Positions 8,218 through 14,976 of a stretch of DNA of 20,157 nt are shown piece by piece. The stretch covers positions 284-20,440 of IMG/VR virus record IMGVR_UViG_3300030106_002469; one strand, given 5' to 3'. Below the pieces are notes generated by a model that was not told the DNA's origin, did not search any database, and was given only the letters and a program-made list of their open reading frames with translations. Position numbers and translations under genes: made by a program. How positions within the stretch are numbered: the first letter of the stretch is position 1; each line of letters opens with the position of its first letter. The stretch comes from a virus.

Positions 8218-8709
8218 TTATTGTTGAATCCAAACTAAATTATCAGAATCCCAAGCAAATGTATTTCTAGGGGAGTCCCAATCAAGTGCTTTCCATTCTA
8301 AATCGTTTTCATTCCAAAAAATATTATAGTTTACGTCTGCACCATTATCTTTGTATGTAGTTATTGTAGGATAAGGGACTGGAGCTTTCCAAGTCACACC
8401 ATCATCTTGTTTTATCCATGATGCGAAAGGTTGTCTTTCAATAAATTTATCTTCCGCAAAATCATATGTTCCACCTATCATTGCCATTCTCCCTCTAAAA
8501 GCATGACCTGCTGAGGTTTGTTTCCAAGTCCCACCTTGGAAGAAATTTTTACACCAATTTTCTCCGTCAATGTGCATGTCATTATCACCGAGAAGTCCAT
8601 CAGATGTTGGTGTTTTGTTACCAACTTTTATTACATTCATAACAGTCCATCTTTCTGTGCTTGAATCAAATGGATCGGGTCGTTTTTCTAATTTTGCAAA
8701 AGTAGCCAT
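8218..8709 (-). CDS. Trp-rich fibre-associated virion protein
   Basis: A 163-residue protein with 10 tryptophans (21, 52, 62, 98, 107, 132, 139, 144, 153, 160). The order of blocks is MATFAKLE, a VMNVIKVGNK strand, an ENWCKNFFQGGTWKQTS block (50-66), a TYDFAEDKFIERQPFASW block (81-98), a WKAPVPYPT block, and a C-terminal run of WD/WN/WIQQ strands. This order matches a family common in cyanophages and other marine phages near tail-fibre genes, whose role is unknown to me. The start has an AGGA seven bases upstream and lies two bases after the stop of the last oxygenase gene, so normal ribosome-site use resumes here. Because it immediately follows the halogenase cassette and is so Trp-rich, it is one candidate substrate, but that is speculation. 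Confidence 0.8.
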   Translation of the reverse strand: MATFAKLEKRPDPFDSSTERWTVMNVIKVGNKTPTSDGLLGDNDMHIDGENWCKNFFQGGTWKQTSAGHAFRGRMAMIGGTYDFAEDKFIERQPFASWIKQDDGVTWKAPVPYPTITTYKDNGADVNYNIFWNENDLEWKALDWDSPRNTFAWDSDNLVWIQQ

Positions 8710-8711
8710 AA

Positions 8712-9389
8712 CTATATCCTATATTTCTTATATTTTATTAAAGGCGTATTGTCTATAATTAATTCTTGTATAAAAAAGACTAAATTTAACCTTTCTTTAC
8801 TATCCTCAACCACCATATTATCAAAGGCATGCCAAATATTCCCTCCATATACTATTAAATTATTATAAACATTTTTTACCGTTTGAATTTTTATAAATTT
8901 ACTATTGTGGTTTTTATAAATTTTTTCATATATTTTTTTATTAAATATATTTTTTTTGTATAAATTTCTTTTTTGATTTACAGCATCATTATTTTTTATA
9001 GGCATTACTGGTTTATAAAAACTAGTCCCACTATCTAATCTAGATTTTTTATTTAAATAAACTAAACCTGCTAAAGCACAGTCATCTTTGTGAATCCAAC
9101 CTTTATTTCTTACGTCTAAAATATTTTTTGAATATGGTTTCATTTTATGAAAACAAACATGAGCCCCTCTCCACTGAATATCATGATGTCTAAAATCATA
9201 ATACAATGATAATACAGAAACTATAAATTTATCAAATATTTTTTTGTCTATTTCATGTAAACTTTTTGTTCTAATGTTTGGAAAGTTACCGGTTTTAGAT
9301 TTATAGTATTTTAAAGTATTTGCAAATTTAACTATTTCATCCGGATTATCAAAACAATCTGTAACTGTTGTAACAGGAAAATAAATCAT
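8712..9389 (-). CDS. DUF6445-like Fe(II)/2-oxoglutarate oxygenase family protein
   Basis: A 225-residue protein, last gene of the tailoring cassette. It has an HxD iron-binding pair in GWIHKDDCALAGLVYLN (H100, D102), a distal histidine in GGNIWHAFDN (H187) and an arginine in ERLNLVFFIQ (R200) that would bind the 2-oxoglutarate carboxylate. This order and the surrounding words fit DUF6445, a cupin-type family related to Fe(II)/2OG dioxygenases. Between the two halves is a lysine-rich insertion (132-165). The expected chemistry is oxidation, most simply hydroxylation, of an unknown substrate in the infected cell. The start lies in an ATGA overlap with the upstream oxygenase and no Shine-Dalgarno sequence is visible. 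The very Lys/Asn/Ile-rich composition matches the cassette and not the flanking virion genes. Confidence 0.8.
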   Translation of the reverse strand: MIYFPVTTVTDCFDNPDEIVKFANTLKYYKSKTGNFPNIRTKSLHEIDKKIFDKFIVSVLSLYYDFRHHDIQWRGAHVCFHKMKPYSKNILDVRNKGWIHKDDCALAGLVYLNKKSRLDSGTSFYKPVMPIKNNDAVNQKRNLYKKNIFNKKIYEKIYKNHNSKFIKIQTVKNVYNNLIVYGGNIWHAFDNMVVEDSKERLNLVFFIQELIIDNTPLIKYKKYRI

Positions 9390-9994
9390 TGTGATTTAAA
9401 TTCTTTCGGTAGTCCTAAAAAAGGTCTGGAGTCAAATAAATTATTAGAACCTTTTTTATTATAGTGTAAAAATACTTGTGAACATAAATTACCTTCAAAC
9501 TCTTCTCTCCAATGTTCTAACTCACATCCGGAGTAAACTAAAAGATCACCTTGTTCTAATAATATTTCTTTACCCGCTCTATTTTTACCACCTGTTGGAT
9601 CAAGATATATTGGCCAAATGTCTCCTCCTAAATTTAAGGTACCTGATATTTGACAACTTGGTCTATCGATATGTCTTTCTAATATATCACCCTTTTTATA
9701 TATTCTAAAATAAGTATAAGTTTCATCTAATTTTATTTTTATTTTATTTTCTATTTCCTCTTTAATAAATACAAGTAATGTTTCCATGGTTATATCTGAA
9801 TAATGAGAATAAGTATTAGGAACTTGATCATCGTTGTAAGTTCCAAAATACTCTGTATATGGTGAAAGATATCGTTTTTCAAACATTTTATCCGCGACTT
9901 TCTTTTTTAAAAAAGAATAGTTAAATAAAAAATTAGCAAATTTTTTATCAATAATATTTTTTATTATTTGATATTTATTTTTTTTAAAGCTCAT
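9386..9994 (-). CDS. Fe(II)/2-oxoglutarate oxygenase-like protein (atypical 2OG site)
   Basis: A 202-residue protein. The core reads YTYFRIYKKGDILERHIDRP (93-112), giving an HxD pair H108/D110. Then come a GTLNLGGDIWPIYLDPTGG strand pair, EQGDLLVYSGCELEHWREEF with distal histidine H161, and GNLCSQVFLHYN. This is the double-stranded beta-helix layout of prolyl-4-hydroxylase-like oxygenases, with all three iron ligands present. The usual arginine or lysine about ten residues after the distal histidine is not evident: that place has CSQVFLHY. The 2OG carboxylate may be held by another residue, or the co-substrate may differ. The N-terminal 40 residues are very Lys/Phe-rich. The start lies 11 bases inside the end of the halogenase gene, with only a weak AAGA upstream. 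The substrate is unknown. Confidence 0.8.
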   Translation of the reverse strand: MSFKKNKYQIIKNIIDKKFANFLFNYSFLKKKVADKMFEKRYLSPYTEYFGTYNDDQVPNTYSHYSDITMETLLVFIKEEIENKIKIKLDETYTYFRIYKKGDILERHIDRPSCQISGTLNLGGDIWPIYLDPTGGKNRAGKEILLEQGDLLVYSGCELEHWREEFEGNLCSQVFLHYNKKGSNNLFDSRPFLGLPKEFKSQ

Positions 9995-11396
9995 TTCTTA
10001 TATTAGTTAGATATTGTTTGTGTGTTATAATATTATTAGCTTGTATGTTAAAATCACTTATATAATTTTTAACATCATCATTTAATAATTCATATTGTTT
10101 TTTAATTTTTTGTTTGTTAATTAAATTTAAACCTTGCATAATGTGTATATAATTTTTGTCCCAAAATAATTGATATTTACAACCATTATTAAAATCTTCT
10201 TGTATTGGTAATCTGTTTTTAAATAAATCTAATTTATATTTTAATGTGTCAGGTATAACTTGTGTCTTCCAAAACTCTTCTTTTCTTTTTGTTATATAAT
10301 GTAAACAAATAAAATCTCTGATATTAAGCATAATTTTTTCTACTAAATTATTTACATGATTAATAATTTTGTCATCATAATTAATTAAATAATGAGATAA
10401 TAAATAAGATTGTTGGATTGAAGTCCCTATTGATGTCGCCTCTAAAGGTTCTACAAAATTTGCACTTAAACCCACAGCAAAACAATTTTTAATCCACACT
10501 TTATCTAAATACCCAGACTCAAAGTTAATCTGTTTTCTTACATCAATTTTGTGTTTTAAATATTTTTCTACTTCTTTTTTAGCTTGGTCTGAATTAATTA
10601 AATCACTATCAAATATATAGCCATTACCGTGTCTACCCCAAACAGGAATATTAAATAACCAACCAGATTTCATGGCTTTGGCAGTAGTGTAAATATTGTA
10701 ATTATTTGTATCTTTAGTTTGAAAAACTATAGCTGATTTAACTTTTAAATATTTATTAAGTTTTACCCATCTATGTTTAAATTTAGAAATTAATATTCTT
10801 CTAAAACCAGTGCAATCAATGTAAAAATCTGATTTATATTTAACTGTGCCTTTTATGTAATTAATTCCATTTTTATTAATTTTAACTTCTTTTATTTTAT
10901 CGTTTATAATTTTAACATTTCTTTCTTTACATTTTTTTATTAAATATTCATTTAATTTATATGTATCAAAATGAAACTGATTTGTTGGTCTTGGTTCATT
11001 AGCAACTACTTTATTTTTTAAAAATAAAGGAAATACAAAATCATTAGCTTTTTTATTGTTAGCTATCTTTTTTAAATAAAATATATTTTCTTGACCCAGT
11101 TTATTAATCCCACCATAAACACTGTGTAAAAAATTATTATCAGACCAGTCTTTAAACATTATACCAGATTTTAATGTGCAATTACATTCTCTGATTAATT
11201 CAAAATAATCTAAATCGCACCAACCCATAAAATCAATCCAATGTTCAGTGCTACCCTCTCCTACACCTATGATGCCTATTTCATCAGATTTTATAATTTG
11301 TATATTAATATGATTTCTAAATTTTTTTTCTAATATTAAAGCAGAAATTAATCCAGCAGTACCACCACCTACTATAGTTATATTTTTTACTTTCAT
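9984..11396 (-). CDS. Flavin-dependent halogenase (tryptophan halogenase family)
   Basis: A 470-residue FADH2-dependent halogenase-family protein; such enzymes make HOCl or HOBr from halide and O2 and pass it to an active-site lysine to halogenate an aromatic substrate. Visible elements are the FAD dinucleotide fold ITIVGGGTAGLISALIL (G10, G12, G15); GVGEGSTEHWIDFMGW (45-59), the family's GE-ST/ATP region; K76 in CTLKSGIMF, aligning with the catalytic lysine of PrnA/RebH; CTGFRR (195-200); GWLFNIPVWGRHGNGY (245-260), a variant of the WxWxIP signature; and GLSANFVEPLEATSI (309-323), where E319 matches the conserved glutamate and T321-S322 the halide-binding turn. It is shorter than typical bacterial tryptophan halogenases (about 500-540). 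A marine viral member, VirX1 from a cyanophage, is reported to iodinate diverse substrates. A flavin reductase partner is not in the window and may come from the host. ATGA overlap start; no ribosome site seen. Confidence 0.9.
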   Translation of the reverse strand: MKVKNITIVGGGTAGLISALILEKKFRNHINIQIIKSDEIGIIGVGEGSTEHWIDFMGWCDLDYFELIRECNCTLKSGIMFKDWSDNNFLHSVYGGINKLGQENIFYLKKIANNKKANDFVFPLFLKNKVVANEPRPTNQFHFDTYKLNEYLIKKCKERNVKIINDKIKEVKINKNGINYIKGTVKYKSDFYIDCTGFRRILISKFKHRWVKLNKYLKVKSAIVFQTKDTNNYNIYTTAKAMKSGWLFNIPVWGRHGNGYIFDSDLINSDQAKKEVEKYLKHKIDVRKQINFESGYLDKVWIKNCFAVGLSANFVEPLEATSIGTSIQQSYLLSHYLINYDDKIINHVNNLVEKIMLNIRDFICLHYITKRKEEFWKTQVIPDTLKYKLDLFKNRLPIQEDFNNGCKYQLFWDKNYIHIMQGLNLINKQKIKKQYELLNDDVKNYISDFNIQANNIITHKQYLTNIRNEL

Positions 11397-12046
11397 ATAT
11401 TTTTTGGATAAGCCCTACAATTCCAGTGAATAAATCTAAAAGGTTCTACTCCCTCATCAACTGTATATAAATGAGGCATGTAAGATGGAAAAAACATCAT
11501 TCTACCAGATTTTACAACGTATTCAATTTGCGGAATCCCATAAACTAATTCTTTCGTTGGTTTTATAGGTAAAGAATTCATATTAGCTCCAGGCTTTGGG
11601 TCTTGAAAAACAGGCTTAGAAGTTTTATCACTTGCCTTTAAAAAATAAAAACCAGACATGTGTCCATTCCAATGTGTGTGTAATGTGTGGTGTCCTCCTC
11701 CAGATTTAGCAAATTCTTGAACCCAAATTTCATCTAAATTAACTTTATAATTAGTTAAATCAAAACCCATCTCATCTAATAAGTTATGACAAGTTGCAAC
11801 AATATAGTTGTTAAACTTTTCTAATTTAGGATCATTAGCTATTAAACCAGAGTGATAAACTAAACCGTGATCATTTTTTGTATTATAAAATTTATTCTTA
11901 TCTTTTAATTTTTGTTTAAAATTTTTTTTAGCTTGATTAATATGAGGATCACATATCTTATTTATTTCTTTTAATTTATCTGGAAAATCACATATCCAAA
12001 GTGGTGTTGAAAATATATCTTCTCTGTTTAAAATTTTAGGAAACAT
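11393..12046 (-). CDS. Putative Fe(II)/2-oxoglutarate oxygenase, 2OG-FeII_Oxy_5 (TIGR02466)-like
   Basis: A 217-residue protein. The block HHTLHTHWNGHMSGFYFLKA (119-138) corresponds to the PHTHPNxxxSGVYYL signature of the TIGR02466/2OG-FeII_Oxy_5 family. It is followed by a strand with PVFQDPKPGAN, KSGRMMFFPSYMPHLYTV (179-196) with distal histidine H192, and EPFRFIHWN (201-209) with R204 as probable 2OG-binding arginine. The first iron motif reads H123-T-H125, so the usual aspartate of HxD is replaced by histidine if the alignment is right. Function in this family is mostly uncharacterised; hydroxylation of a protein or small molecule is expected. Its start shares one base with the stop of the upstream oxygenase, and its stop overlaps the halogenase start by four bases, which argues for coupled production with the halogenase. 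Confidence 0.82.
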   Translation of the reverse strand: MFPKILNREDIFSTPLWICDFPDKLKEINKICDPHINQAKKNFKQKLKDKNKFYNTKNDHGLVYHSGLIANDPKLEKFNNYIVATCHNLLDEMGFDLTNYKVNLDEIWVQEFAKSGGGHHTLHTHWNGHMSGFYFLKASDKTSKPVFQDPKPGANMNSLPIKPTKELVYGIPQIEYVVKSGRMMFFPSYMPHLYTVDEGVEPFRFIHWNCRAYPKNI

Positions 12047-12642
12047 TATCTAAAGTCTTTACCACCGAACCAAATGACTAAACTATATCTTGTTCCTTTT
12101 AAAACAGGTTTTACTCTATGCCACATAAAAGAAGGGAAAAAACAAATAGAACCTTTATTACCAAATTCTTCATTTGTTACTATGTCTGGTGTAGCATCTG
12201 GCGAACTTTCTATGCAAAATTCTAAGTCTCCACCGGTATAGTCTTTTCTGTCTGATAAGCAAAGTGTCATTGATAATTTCCTATTTCTATCCCTATCATA
12301 CTTTTTTAAATCTTCTTTGTCAAATCTATCTGTGTGCCAACCATAAAATTCATTAGAATTGTATATTGTAAACTGACAAGGTTCTGCATTATCTATTTCA
12401 TAATTCCAACCTGCATTTTTATTAGCGAGTTTTAAATAAGGTTGTATTTCTCTATAAATCCAAGTTTCATCAAGCCATATAATATTTGAGTTTCTTACTG
12501 AGCTTAATGTGGGGTTATCCGTTTTTAATGATTTTGTTCGACCTACTCTTTTTCTTTTTGATTTTGCAAATTTAATTATATCATCACAAAATTTTAAAGA
12601 TAAAGATTTATTCCAATACCAGAAAGGATGTTGCACACGCAT
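12046..12642 (-). CDS. PKHD/PiuC-like Fe(II)/2-oxoglutarate oxygenase
   Basis: A 198-residue protein and the first gene of the cassette. It shows the full 2OG oxygenase set: H103 and D105 in NEFYGWHTDRF, the RKLSMTLCLSDRKDYTGGDLEF strands (121-142), distal histidine H175 in CFFPSFMWHRVKPV, and R185 in GTRYSLVIWFGG. The order and wording resemble PiuC-type PKHD hydroxylases and phage-encoded relatives in cyanophages. The reaction would be O2- and 2OG-dependent oxidation of an unknown substrate, possibly a virion protein or the halogenated product made by the downstream enzyme. The gene starts 9 bases after the glycine-rich adhesin gene. The DNA before the ATG is TAATAATTTTTT, with no Shine-Dalgarno sequence. 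All catalytic residues are present, so activity is expected. Confidence 0.87.
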   Translation of the reverse strand: MRVQHPFWYWNKSLSLKFCDDIIKFAKSKRKRVGRTKSLKTDNPTLSSVRNSNIIWLDETWIYREIQPYLKLANKNAGWNYEIDNAEPCQFTIYNSNEFYGWHTDRFDKEDLKKYDRDRNRKLSMTLCLSDRKDYTGGDLEFCIESSPDATPDIVTNEEFGNKGSICFFPSFMWHRVKPVLKGTRYSLVIWFGGKDFR

Positions 12643-12651
12643 AAAAAATTA

Positions 12652-13584
12652 TTAAAATGACGCGCTCCCACTTACTGTAAATGTTAAAAGTGTACAACAA
12701 CCAGTGGTTGTTATAGTGTTGTCTCCAGGTGTAATAGACATACCTGCTGGTTTGCAGGCTGTTGGAAATCTTAAAATAACTACTCCAGTAGCTCCTGCTG
12801 GAGCTCCGTTTCCTCCTCCACCACCGGCTTGATTAGCAGTAGGAAGATCTGAACCATTTCCTCCATCTCCTCCGTCACCTCTACCCCCTGTGCCGGCACC
12901 GCCTGATGGGTGTGCACTTGCTCCACCACCACAGCCATAATTTACACTTGAACCTGTTATTGAAATTTGTTTTCCGTTTCCACCATTTGCAGATGTAGCC
13001 GCTGCACACGCTCCACCTCCGCCTCCTCCGACAAAACATGGAGATTGAGATGGTGCACCATTATTACCAAAACTTCCTCCGCTACCGCCTGCTTGAACAG
13101 GAAAGGCATGATTACAACCAGCACCGCCACCTGAACCACAAGAAGATGGTGCACCCGGATTTCTACGACCGCCACCACCGCCGCCTCCTCCCATTGGGAT
13201 AGCGACTGGTTTACAATTAAACATAGAACTAGTTCCACCAGTGCTTCCTGTGCCATCAAAACTTCCTGCTTTTGCACCACCTGCAGCTATTGTTACAGCT
13301 ATTGGTCCACAATCTGTATTTAAAGTTATTGCTGAACATGGAGTTGAAAAAGATGTTCTCACGCCTCCAGCGCCTCCACCTCCCGGTCCGTGTGCGTGCG
13401 AGCCGCCACCACCGCCTCCGGCTATTAGATAATCGAAAGCAATGCAAATTGGTCCACCAGCACCACCTGAACCAAAACCTAATATTTGATAACCAAAAGA
13501 TTTTCTTTTTGATGATTGTGAATTATTTGATGATTTACCAGTTCCACCAAGTTTTAATAAATCGTTTAATTTATCATCTCTCAT
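12652..13584 (-). CDS. Glycine-rich, cysteine-rich tail adhesin-like protein
   Basis: A 310-residue protein dominated by polyglycine runs (55-61, 68-74, 132-139, 186-191, 254-260) between short beta strands. The words DYLIAGGGGGG at the start of the glycine domain and TGVVILRFP near its end (266-274) are the typical boundaries of phage glycine-rich domains found in tail tips and receptor-binding proteins. Such domains can form polyglycine-II lattices, as in the Salmonella phage S16 adhesin. The first 35 residues are polar (KLNDLLKLGGTGKSSNNSQ) and could attach to the preceding fibre. There are 12 cysteines, an unusually high number for an intracellularly assembled fibre. The gene lies 11 bases after the fibre gene, with a weak TAGG as ribosome site, and directly before the oxygenase/halogenase cassette. 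A host-recognition role is inferred. Confidence 0.8.
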   Translation of the reverse strand: MRDDKLNDLLKLGGTGKSSNNSQSSKRKSFGYQILGFGSGGAGGPICIAFDYLIAGGGGGGSHAHGPGGGGAGGVRTSFSTPCSAITLNTDCGPIAVTIAAGGAKAGSFDGTGSTGGTSSMFNCKPVAIPMGGGGGGGGRRNPGAPSSCGSGGGAGCNHAFPVQAGGSGGSFGNNGAPSQSPCFVGGGGGGACAAATSANGGNGKQISITGSSVNYGCGGGASAHPSGGAGTGGRGDGGDGGNGSDLPTANQAGGGGGNGAPAGATGVVILRFPTACKPAGMSITPGDNTITTTGCCTLLTFTVSGSASF

Positions 13585-13595
13585 TTTTAAACCTA

Positions 13596-14966
13596 TTACG
13601 CATCGTTAGCAGCGTCTGTAGTAAAGAATAATTTAATTCCAAGTAATCTTGCATCAGCGTCTAGGGAGTCGTCTGATACATCTCTAGTTACTTGAAAGAA
13701 AACATATTCATCTGTACTAGGTGAACCTGCGATAGTAACTGCCCCACTTTCTGCTGTAACATCTAAATCATTTGATGTGCCGCTATGTGCTTTTGCTGTA
13801 GGTGCAACCGCTGTTCCAAAAGCAGTATTTAAATCACCACTATCTGCTAAAGCAACACCTGCTAAATCCCAAGACACAGTTCCTGTATCTGTTGAAGTGG
13901 CTGTGAAGAATGCTTGAAAAGTTACTGTGCCCTCATTCCAAGATTTAGGGAAAGCAACTGCAAATTGTGCACTCTCATCAGAGCTTTTGTCAAAATCTAA
14001 AACTTTTAATTCTGGTCCGTTTCCTAATTCTACTTGTGCAGCCTCTGCACCATTTGTAGTATTTGGATACATAGCCACTGCTGGAATCCATATAGTTTCC
14101 TTTCCAGCAACTTTTACTGCAGCTCCACCAGCTTGAACAACACCATTTCCATTAGGTGCAAGATTAATATTTCCATCTGCTCCATCTGTTATTGTAATTG
14201 TTCCAGAGTTAGTTCCTGAATTAGTGTCTAATATTAAATTGTGAGCACCACTAGATGTAATTGTTGCATCTCCTGAACCTGTACCAACTACGGTTTCTCC
14301 AGTTCCTTTTGGAGCTATGTTAATGTTTACGTTAGAGTCACTGCTCCCTGTTGCTGAAATAGTTGGAGCGCTTCCGTTAGCTGCGTTTGCTATCGTTAAC
14401 TCGTTAGTTGCTGAACTTGTAGCTGTTAATTTAAATAACTCATTACCATTAGTATCTAAAATAGATGTACCAATTTTTGGTGAAGTTAAAGTTTTATTTG
14501 TTAAAGTCTGTGTTCCAGTAAGTGTTACGTCCCCTGCACCAAAACCTAGGTCTATGATGTCTGGATTCACACCATCGTTTGCAGAAGCAAATACAATTTT
14601 AGTTGTTGCAGGTGCTACCGCTACACTATCACCCGATCCTGAAACATATTTAAATGTTACATTTTGTGATCCACTTGTAGAATTTTTTAAGAAGTAAAAA
14701 GTTTGAACATCAATTGGTATGGTAACGTTTCTTCCAGCACTTAATGATCCTGTAAATTCAATCATTCTGTGTGCAAGAGTTGCTCCTGTTCCACCATCAG
14801 TTACTGAAAGATCTGTATCTCCTGAATCAGAGACAGCCTGTTGTGTAAAACCACCAGATATCTGTTCTACTATCTGTAAATTGGTATTAGTCTTCGTCCC
14901 CCATGTACCGGCATTTTCACCAGTTGCCTGAAGTTCTATACCCAAAGGGCTGAATGTTGATGCCAT
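13596..14966 (-). CDS. Tail fibre protein
   Basis: A 456-residue fibre. The N-terminus (LGIELQATGENAGTWGTKTN, 8-27) is a conserved start of many phage fibre-type proteins and probably the virion attachment part. GTQTLTNKTLTSPKI (151-165) is the classic short tail-fibre repeat word. A beta-helix-like shaft follows, with two related units NINIAPKGTGETVVG (213-228) and NINLAPNGNGVVQAG (266-280). From about 290 a globular C-terminal domain begins (TIWIPAVAMYPNTTNGAE), ending in LGIKLFFTTDAANDA, and is a likely receptor-binding or trimerisation part. A strong AGGAG site lies upstream of the ATG. The gene sits between the repeat protein and the glycine-rich adhesin, so the three probably build the distal tail. 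No cysteines and no enzymatic motif are seen. Confidence 0.87.
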   Translation of the reverse strand: MASTFSPLGIELQATGENAGTWGTKTNTNLQIVEQISGGFTQQAVSDSGDTDLSVTDGGTGATLAHRMIEFTGSLSAGRNVTIPIDVQTFYFLKNSTSGSQNVTFKYVSGSGDSVAVAPATTKIVFASANDGVNPDIIDLGFGAGDVTLTGTQTLTNKTLTSPKIGTSILDTNGNELFKLTATSSATNELTIANAANGSAPTISATGSSDSNVNINIAPKGTGETVVGTGSGDATITSSGAHNLILDTNSGTNSGTITITDGADGNINLAPNGNGVVQAGGAAVKVAGKETIWIPAVAMYPNTTNGAEAAQVELGNGPELKVLDFDKSSDESAQFAVAFPKSWNEGTVTFQAFFTATSTDTGTVSWDLAGVALADSGDLNTAFGTAVAPTAKAHSGTSNDLDVTAESGAVTIAGSPSTDEYVFFQVTRDVSDDSLDADARLLGIKLFFTTDAANDA

Positions 14967-14976
14967 AAATTATCTC

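Larger units (their letters stand above)
8712..12642 (-). other. Five-gene tailoring cassette: flavin halogenase plus four 2OG oxygenase-like genes
   Basis: Five consecutive genes form one unit inside the fibre module. From the first transcribed they encode a PKHD-like oxygenase, a 2OG-FeII_Oxy_5-like protein, a Trp-halogenase-family flavoenzyme, another oxygenase-like protein and a DUF6445-like protein. Internal junctions are TAATG, ATGA, an 11-base overlap and ATGA. None of the five starts has a clear Shine-Dalgarno site, although most flanking virion genes have AGGAG-type sites. Sample lines inside the unit (9901-9960, 10921-10980) have about 10-15% G+C, against about 43% at 15181-15240 in a fibre gene. 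These facts suggest a transferable auxiliary set inserted as a block. No insertion sequence, repeat or integrase marks its ends. Confidence 0.75.

Noticed and set aside
8712-12642. Reading the oxygenases as AlkB-type DNA repair or as base-modifying TET/J-binding enzymes
   Set aside because: The words around the iron ligands match PKHD-like, 2OG-FeII_Oxy_5 and DUF6445-type families and lack the AlkB nucleotide-recognition pattern; no DNA-modification partner is nearby.
8712-12642. Reading one of the 2OG proteins as a SyrB2-type Fe(II) halogenase
   Set aside because: These need Ala or Gly in place of the acidic iron ligand. Three proteins keep the Asp and the fourth shows His, so no open halide site is evident.
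8712-12642. Insertion-sequence or integron borders around the cassette
   Set aside because: No terminal inverted repeats, target duplications, transposase or integrase sequence could be found at either end by eye.
12957-13447. Overlapping frames of both strands inside the glycine-rich gene
   Set aside because: They are shifted readings of GGT/GGA-rich DNA. The glycine-rich frame has the recognisable domain boundaries and fits the operon spacing.
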